64,000 nt of DNA. It comes from Hymenopus coronatus (Eukaryota; Arthropoda; Insecta; Mantodea; Hymenopodidae). The notes under the pieces are model-generated. The model saw only the letters and a program-made list of their open reading frames with translations, was not told the origin of the DNA and searched no databases. Location: assembly GCA_030762935.1 (NCBI GenBank), contig CM060899.1:11825001-11889000 (forward strand). The letters are read 5' to 3'. Shown one piece after another: positions 56,526 through 64,000 of the stretch; within the stretch, counting starts at the first letter, position 1, and each line of letters opens with the position of its first letter. The translations under genes and the position numbers were made by a program.

Positions 56526-57317
56526 GAATACATGGTGCCCTATCTACTCCATGATTGTTTGTGTAATGTATTTGCAAGGCGACAAATTTATTTCTTTATG
56601 ACTGGGGACTACTACTACTGTCCATACTGGGACTGTTCAAGAGAACTGGTCAAGCTTGATCCTAAAATAAGATTATTTAATTATGGCCGTAATGAAGGTC
56701 AAAAGCTGGTCAATATTTTGTGTAGACATCGTTATCTTATTAAGGGCAGTACCATTCATAGAATAAAAGATCAGAACAAGTTCATTGAAGCATTTACACA
56801 ACATTATGAAGAGGAATATGGCATCATTGAAGAAAATATAAACAATTGCAGAAATTCATTTGTGCAACTCTTTACTTCTTTTAGTAAAGATGATGAAATG
56901 TTTACAGTAGCTGCGCAAAACATTCAAAGAAGTGTGCAAAATTTGCTTACTGAAAAAACTAAAAGAATGTCAGATGAAGTTTCTAAAGATCAGTATGATT
57001 TGTTGGATCTTATGTTTTTGCCATTATTTCTAACAGGGCTCAAATGTACAATGTGGATGTGTGAAGAGCTAGATGTATCATTGTATAACAGGGAATGCGT
57101 GGTTTTAATGAAACTGAAATTCTCTGAAGGAAATTCTGCTGTTGATTGCCTGGAAAGTATTTACAAACTAAATCCTCCACAACTATCTGGTTGCAAAGAA
57201 ATTTTTGAAAATGGTATTGAAGAATATGTAGTAATTGTGCTAAACTTTAACCTTGATGAGAATTCAGTTTCAATATGTTGTTCACATGAGGGTAATTATG
57301 CCTCAACTACAAACTGA
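56526..57317 (+). CDS. Candidate terminal exon, unidentified protein (263 codons)
   Basis: A strong acceptor (TTTTTTGCTTGTTCTCAG) ends at 56525 and the frame is open in phase 0 from EYMVPYLLHDCLCNVFARRQ to SHEGNYASTTN with TGA at 57315. It is by far the longest non-transposon frame in the region and has ordinary composition. Visible features: a Cys cluster CLCNVF and YYCPYWDC (residues 13-40), a long helical, acidic middle (KFIEAFTQHYEEEYGIIEEN, about 90-110), and a C-terminal half with DQYDLLDLMFLPLFLTGLKC and NRECVVLMKLKFSEGN. The last pieces faintly recall nuclear-receptor ligand-domain helices, too weakly to name. An AATAAA lies at 58137. Could be a domesticated transposon gene or a host gene. 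Moderately sure it is coding, unsure of anything more. Confidence 0.5.
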   Translation, partial: EYMVPYLLHDCLCNVFARRQIYFFMTGDYYYCPYWDCSRELVKLDPKIRLFNYGRNEGQKLVNILCRHRYLIKGSTIHRIKDQNKFIEAFTQHYEEEYGIIEENINNCRNSFVQLFTSFSKDDEMFTVAAQNIQRSVQNLLTEKTKRMSDEVSKDQYDLLDLMFLPLFLTGLKCTMWMCEELDVSLYNRECVVLMKLKFSEGNSAVDCLESIYKLNPPQLSGCKEIFENGIEEYVVIVLNFNLDENSVSICCSHEGNYASTTN

Positions 57318-60039
57318 TGCTGCTTACTAAAAATTTAAGAAATATTATACAGGAATAATCATAAAATTTGAGTTGTGGGTCCGGGAGGTGCTTTGGTGCT
57401 ACTGATTTTGTGTATCACCATTCTTTCTATATTCCAAAAGGACTTTTGTGCTTACTTTGCATTGACTTCTGTCTTTCAGACATATACAATGTTATATTTT
57501 GTTAATAATGCAAACTTTATGAGCATTTTTGTATTAGCTTACTTCAGAATATTTAGTGGAATAATGTTGTTAATGGTTCCTCTTTGTTCCTATTGTTTGA
57601 AAAATGGAATGAAATTGTATTGTTTTCAGTCGGATTATTTCATTAACATTACAGTGATTTTACAAAGTACATTGTATTGTGTTCTTATTGAAAATAACCT
57701 TAAAAATCTCATGTGTACCATTCACATGACTTTCTCTATATCCCTGCAACACATTTTTCTTAAAAAGCTTATACATCTATTTACTTTAGGCTAATCAGAA
57801 AAATTAGCACAAATAGACTTATTACTTGCGTCCTTGTAAGTAGAAGCGAAATAAGGGTCTACCATTTTTTAAAGTGATAGTCAAAAGCTGGTTGCTATGT
57901 GACTGAAGTTCATTTGTTTGTATGGATAGGAGTTGACAATTCCTGTATAAGAAAAGAATAAGCTTTTCATAGCAGAAACCAAAAATAAGGAATGTCTCAA
58001 AAACGATGAAGTCCATGAAAAAAATGTATATAACATAAATTGTGTGTTTTAAGGTGCTCTACATTTTTTGTGTAGTAAGTTTTTGTCCATTTCTTGCGGT
58101 TTAGCAGTTATTCAAAATTCAGTAAAATTCAACCAGAATAAACTACTCTTCAGAGGCTATTCCCAGAAAATTCAAGAAATACATTTTATTTATCAGGTAA
58201 ATATCTGTAATATACGAAATTTTAATAAAAATCGTTAGAGCCATTTTTGAGAGAATCAAAATTTTCGAAAAAAGTTCCACTTAAAGGGTAGGTAGGGGTG
58301 CGGGGATTTTTTTCAAAATCTTTGTGTCGCATCCCTGGAAGATACTAAACTCAAATACCAAGTTTGATATTTTAGCGACTTTTTGTTTTTCAGTTATCAT
58401 GTTCACACACACACACACAGACCTTTTTGTGAAAATGCTTTTTTTGGATATTGGGGACCCTAAAACATATATTTCCGGTGAAATCTCGGTATCAAATTTT
58501 TGGGTGGAGTGCAATATCTTCTCTATACACTATGTACAGAGTGCGTATAGAGAAAGTAAAAATTACCATAGGGTATTTGATTTACAAAACAACAAACTTT
58601 AGCTAGAGAAGACCTCAACCCTTAGCAGTTCACACATTTCTCTAGATGTACTATTCATATTAACACTGACAGAAACATTAAGTAAAAATGGTTCAAATAC
58701 AGACTTGCTGAATGCATGTTATGAAAAGCAAATTGCCTCCTTTTGTTGTTAGTAAGCCCATTTGGGAAAAACCTTATGCGGTATTCACATAGCTTTCTCT
58801 AATCTTTTACTGAAAGCCAATTTTTTAACTTTATAGACATTTTGATTAGGTATTAAAATAAGATTATAACTATGTTGAGACAGTAAGTGCTTCACGTGTG
58901 TGAGCAGCTTGACCCATACAGATGAATGAACATGTATGCCATCGATGGGTTCTTTAGCATTGATGTTGTGAGTGTTACACCAGCATGTGCAGTCAGTGAG
59001 TTCTTTAACATCAAAGATGCAATTACTGCATCTGTGCTAGTTTGTGACTCCTGCAGTGACTTGTACATGCTGCTGCTTCAGGAAGTTCCTTGCCATGTCA
59101 TTGACAGGTATAAAAATAAGAAAATGAGCCCTAGCAAGGCCAGCTTCAACTGGGAATATATAGCACGCAGCAGTTGATTCAGTTTCAATGTGAAATTTGA
59201 AATGCGCAATGCTAGCTGCTTCCACTGCTATCAGCATCATAGGAAACTATGCATTAGAATTTTTACAGAAGTATCAAAAAGCAGATTTTTAGGAAACAAT
59301 TTTTAATTTGTAGTCAGTGTAAGAAGTTGGACTAAAAATGAAAGTTTTGTTACTATATATACACATGAAGAGGACTTCATGACTATTCTCAGAAAATTCA
59401 ATATATACATTTGTTTTCTCATGCAGTTGTCCTAAACATATACATATTTAAACCAAAATCATGTGTTATTTTTTAAAAACAATAAAATGAGGAACATGTA
59501 TGTAAAGAGCAGATTGGAAGAAGTTGTTACTTACTTAAATTAATATCACATCATTGCTGGACTCATCTAAAATATCAACCTCTGTATTTAACTGAGTTTT
59601 CATTTTTGAATGATGCTACTGGCTGACATTCACAGGTCAACATGTTTTTTAAGAAATGCTTTATTGGATTCAGAGAATCTCAAACTGTACATATCTGGTG
59701 AAACTGAATAATGCTTTACTTACTGTGAGTACATACTGCAGAAATTTGCCTTGTTTTGACTCACTTTAGTTTTATACATACTAAAAAGGTTTTAGATTTA
59801 TTTTGATTGGGGAGAAGTAGAACAAACTCTCATAAGATATTTTATGAAGAGAAGCACAGAGAATTAAATTAGTGTAACTGTCTATTTAGATAATGCATTA
59901 CAGCATATGGTTGGAAAATTTAAAGCGCTAAAAAAAAAAAATATTTTTTGCAAATGGCTAAAGAAAGATAAATATTTTAAATAAATTAGATATTTCAGCA
60001 AACTAAAGCTTTTCCTGTATTAAGCCTTTGCCTCTCTCT
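57318..60039. other. 3' flank; no gene supported
   Basis: A+T-rich. A hydrophobic frame at 57375-57794 starts at GTG and looks compositional. CA repeat at 58406-58421. Around 58500-58555 perfect 10-bp arms TTCTCTATAC and GTATAGAGAA surround TGTACA. Frame 58926-59177 is open but unsupported. Confidence 0.35.
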
Positions 60040-60600
60040 TATGAGGGTGTGTCAAAAAAGTAACAGGAAAAAATTTGCCTTTGGACTCCATGATTTTGTT
60101 TTATTGAAATTTAATTACAAACTTTCAAAATAATCTTCTGAGTCTGCATACTGATTCCAATGTTCTATCCCCTTTTCAAACACTCAGAGAAGCCCTGGTT
60201 TGACATCATTTTCAGTAAGTCCTATTTCGGGTTCTCTATTTATTTCTGAATTGGTTTGAAAATGGTGCCTATGAAGATGTTTTGTTACTTGTGGAAACAG
60301 ATAGAAATTGCAGGGTGCTGGATCCAGGAAATATCGTGGGTGGGACATGATTTTGATACCTAGTTGAGTGATTGCCTCTCATGTTGCAATGGCTCGATGA
60401 GCAGTGGTGTTCATTCTCCTTATTGGAGGTTCCATTCATTGGGAGCAAGTTCTGGTCTCTTGGCAGCCATTTTCATCTTGAGTGGTCCTTTAAGGACATT
60501 ACTGTAGTGTTGAGCTGTTACTATGGTGTGTTTAGGAATGATGTGGTAATAAACTACTCCAATTTTGTCAAAAAACACAAGATGCATGACTGATTATATA
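60040..60600 (-). pseudogene. Mariner-like transposase relic with one terminal repeat
   Basis: Left end ATGAGGGTGTGTCAAAAAAG is typical of mariner-type terminal inverted repeats. The minus strand then reads, from about 60420: MNTTAHRAIAT (family form HDNA..H.A), QLGIKIMSHPRYFLDPAPCN followed by FYLFPQVTKHL, and after one TGA VFEKGIEHWNQYADSEDYFE (about 60165), the usual transposase end. In the PCDFYLFP motif the third catalytic Asp is Asn, and the HDN Asp is also gone. N-terminal helix-turn-helix regions and the other terminal repeat are not seen. Confidence 0.8.
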
Positions 60601-62929
60601 TTTTCGTTTTGGTCCTAAAAGTCTCCAAGACTGAAAAAGCTGTCATGGTTATTTGTATTGAATTGGCAAAAGAAAGCACCGAGTGAATCAATTCTTCTAG
60701 AAGCCACCAAAATTCTGTCGTTACGTGAGTGGCATAGCAGTAACAACAACGAATGTGTATTCATAAAAAAATGCAAGGCTTTTGCAACTATTTTTGAGGA
60801 TAGTGATATGCCAGGGAATTTACAAATAGAGCAAAATAAATAGGGTAGCTTATAATTGGAAACATTATCACAGGGTTTTACTGTATTTCAAACATTTATA
60901 AAGCATGTGAGATATCCATTATTATTTGTTAGAATTTTTCATATTCCCTTTTAGTTGTTTTTTATGATGCCATGAAGTATATTGCAGAATTTTAAAATAG
61001 CTCTTTTGACACTTTGTGAGACATGCATTGTTGGAGTAGTGGAAAATTACTCTATAGATGTTTTGAAATTCTGTCATCATTCAGTTGTTTCTTGTGTGCA
61101 TGCTTCTCATGGAATTTCAAAGTCAGCTTATAAGTAATGCACCTTTAAAGATGGTGTTTCAGCATCCTCTAACAATTATAAAAAGTTTTACCCGGTACGA
61201 CATATCAGATTATAAATGAAAGAAATGGTAGAAATGAGCCCAGAACTCAGAGATCATCATTCAGTATGTATGGTTATGTATCATTCAGTTTTTCAAGATT
61301 AAAGAAAACCCTTGGAAATAGTAACATCTGGTAACATTTACCTAATCAAGAGTCAAACTCAAGACAAGTTGAATGTAAAGCGTACATGAAAATTTTTCTT
61401 TAATTGTTTATCTTAAGTAACATGAATGTACAAACAAATTTAAATAATAAGTTATATCAGTATATACATATGATACATACACTTCTGTGCTTCCAAAGGT
61501 AGTTTGAATAATAGCTTAATGCAAAAATGTTTTTTTCTGAGCCTAAGAAAGACAATATAAAAGATGTAGAAGACCAAGCAAGAAATGACAGCAAAGTCCA
61601 CGGGAATGAAAGTTAGTTAAAAGTTACTTTAAAAGAGCAAAATAAATATGAAAGAAACAAGATGGTTCAATCATACTTCTGTGTGTTGGCTTCCAATGAG
61701 AACTTAGCTGTTCACTACCTGCACTTCACATACAGAAGTCTTTCTCTGAGATCTGGGTGGTATATACTGAGTTGTCCTTTGGTAACAGCATGCAGTAATC
61801 AATAATCATATGAAATGTGCTCCACCTGAATAATGACAAACATTTATAACATTGTATGGTCTGGTAATTGTGTCAAAATTGCTATTTCATACTTAATAAA
61901 TCATATCCCATAGTGCCAGATTATTGTGCACTTAAGCCACAGTACCTTCAAGAGCATAATTATGGGATTTTACTGTATTTATTTTTAGAACCACAGTTTT
62001 TGCCTAGTAAAGCTTTGTGTACTTCTTACAGTTTCCAAATAGTATAAAATTCATTCTAAGGAAGAAAACTTCAAAACACACAGCTTGTAAAAAATCCAAG
62101 ACATATATTTTTAGTCATGCAAGTATCAAATATCTTAAATACATGAATATTAAGAAATTGTTACAGATCATTATAAGAAAAGCAAACATAATTAATATTT
62201 TCAATATATGGAACAGTTTTGGTTGAAAGAATTTTCTTCAAATGTTATTGTATTCTTGAAATATGCTTAATTTAATTACCATACTTCCTACTGATCTAAT
62301 ATTCTTTTTTGAGCTCTTCTATGCAGGCATACAAATCTAAAAAAAGTTTTCTTTGAATCAGAATATTTCCAAACCTACATTTCTGGTGAATCTTACTTTT
62401 TAGTTATATAAAATATAATATGCATGCTATAGGATAAGTGACAGAAAATTAAAAGGTACCAATAAAAATGTTTATATTTCTCTTTTATTAATTTTTTCTA
62501 TTATAATTAAAAAAAAAAAAAACATATAGCAGTAAATATATTAAGCCTCCTTGAATTGGACAACCTATATACCAGAAAACTGGACAAATGGAGAGAAAAT
62601 CTTAGAACGGAGATTTTCGTATGTTAAATAATACTATAAACTGGAAATCTGACTAAAACAAAAATGGAATAATTTTCTGCAACCATTTACATAAATTTGT
62701 ATGCATTATACACATTATCATTGCTGAGGAATCTGACAAAAACTCAATTGAGTATATGTGGGACTTTTGAATGCCACCATACTTCTACCAAAGTTCTTAG
62801 AATTGTGCATGCATGAATGAGCTTTTCATGTGTAAAATTCCAAAGTTGCAGTTCTGATGAATTCATTCCTGTATTTCTGCATTCATTCATTCTCAGTTTC
62901 ATTCCGATAAGATAGTGATTAATTGCGAG
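60601..62929. other. Nothing recognised
   Basis: A+T-rich. The plus frame 60658-60843 has no known motif. Poly-A near 62508-62521. Confidence 0.3.
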
Positions 62930-63540
62930 CGGAAGAAAACAGTGAACTCGGATGATTTTAAGTGCAAATTTGCATGTATAATTCAGAATTAATGACTTCT
63001 AAACATAAGATACACTGGAGGAAAAGCTTGAAGATATTAATCAGCTGAAAAATGTTAACGATGAGCTATATATTTAACTGTGTTGTATAAAGTGGGAAAA
63101 ACTCAAATTTATGGCATTTTGAAAAACAAAATTAAAGGCCAATTGGAAAGGGAACAGCAGGTCATGAGAAACGCATACAAAAATCCACAGAATATGACAA
63201 AATAAATCTTGCTGTGTTCAAGTGGTTTCTTAGTTGAAGCTGAAGAAATAGTTAACTTTGATAACAAACTTACCACAACTGAAGACATTTAATGTGCAAG
63301 TGATATTGCTGCTGGAAACAGCAGTTGTAAAGCAAAGGGTGAAATAGATGATGGCGAAGAAAAAGAGCTAAATATATGCACTATTGAAGATGCCTTATCT
63401 GCTGTGAGTCACCTTTAGGAATTTCAACTTTCAATAATCTTTCAGAGTTCCTGGAGTTGATTCAGGATGCAAAGGAGATATTGCATCATTCTCTTGTAAA
63501 GAAGTTATCACAATACACCTTATGGGGTGACAAAGAAAGT
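62930..63540 (+). pseudogene. Tigger/pogo-type (CENP-B-like) transposase relic
   Basis: Plus strand: EEKLEDINQLKNVNDELYI (about 63019) and KVGKTQIYGILKNKIKGQLE (about 63089) match the N-terminal helix-turn-helix of pogo/Tigger/jerky proteins (family form GK.TIY.IKK). Then VEAEEIVNFDNKL, GEIDDGEEKELNICTIEDAL (about 63340) followed by SAVSHL, which resembles the acidic C-terminal stretch of Tigger transposases. The catalytic DDE core between these parts is absent, so this is an internally deleted copy with stops. Confidence 0.65.
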
Positions 63541-64000
63541 AGGAAAGATTGTACCAATTATTTTAAGTATGTTAAAATCATTTTTATCTATTTTTAATTA
63601 CAGACCTCTGTTTGAAAATTTTCCTTCATTGTTATCTTGTAGCATAGCTCTTTACTTTACTTGACTAAAATGCAGTCCTTTCTAAACTATAAATCTGTGA
63701 TAATGAAAAAAAAAAAACAACACAGAAACAAACGAGTTACATTTTAGGCAGGTATCACTTTATAAACAAGTATAGAAAGTTAATATGTGTGTAGCTGTGT
63801 TATTTTAGTACAAAATTATTTTTAAGCTACCACGTAGAGCCTCTGCATACTGCCATGCTTTAAAGGGTATATGTATTTATATGCATTCATAGCAAATATT
63901 ACACAAACAAATATAAAGAGCAGGAATATGTCCAGGTACAGTATCAGCTGAGAAAACTAACTCTCACAGAAAAGGAGCTAATGTACAGTGCTTGTGAACA
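63541..64000. other. Nothing recognised
   Basis: A+T-rich edge of the window; no feature seen. Confidence 0.3.

Noticed and set aside
56526..57317. Nuclear-receptor ligand-binding domain
   Set aside because: Two short segments are reminiscent, but the signature helix and DNA-binding domain are absent.
57375..57794. 139-residue hydrophobic frame after the terminal exon
   Set aside because: Begins at GTG, T-rich composition, no signal or family; likely 3' UTR.

Overview
The window is repeat-dominated, A+T-rich nuclear DNA from an animal, most likely an invertebrate and possibly an arthropod; no species can be fixed. The reasons are animal-type non-LTR retrotransposons (a CR1-like element with PHD and esterase domains, an I/Jockey-like family with gag zinc knuckles and RNase H), mariner, hAT and Tigger relics, three tRNA-derived SINE families, and two candidate coding exons with eukaryotic splice signals. 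No bacterial operon, rRNA, true tRNA gene or CRISPR array is visible.

Layout. 0.2-1.3 kb: hAT-like (DUF4371-type) relic. 1.9-6.5 kb: two decayed LINEs in opposite orientation and a non-autonomous TIR element (second copy at 53-54 kb). 8.0-12.2 kb: fairly young CR1-like LINE (called E) with a 2A-like motif in ORF1. 12.2-17.2 kb: I/Jockey-like LINE A (minus) whose ORF1 contains a 24-unit, 32-bp minisatellite. 18.5-21.2 kb: LINE C (plus), same family, broken by SINEs. 22.0-23.2 kb: second hAT-like relic. 24-49 kb: a satellite domain of ~25-bp units carrying an RFX X-box-like motif, interrupted by LINEs B, D, H and I, SINEs, a 0.9-kb GTA/GTG tract and unclassified insertions; the satellite changes strand twice. 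49-57 kb: two candidate exons of an unidentified host gene. 60-63.5 kb: mariner and Tigger/pogo relics.

How it works together. Nothing looks like an operon or pathway. The structure is layered insertion: SINEs sit inside LINEs and LINEs inside the satellite. LINEs E and I are the least decayed, with a handful of stops and frameshifts each. The strongest candidates for something undescribed are the X-box-like satellite with higher-order repeats, the minisatellite that replaced a zinc knuckle while leaving the frame open, and the junction at 29.89 kb where two LINEs meet 3' to 3' and the satellite polarity reverses. All homology statements come from reading translations by eye; no database search was possible.
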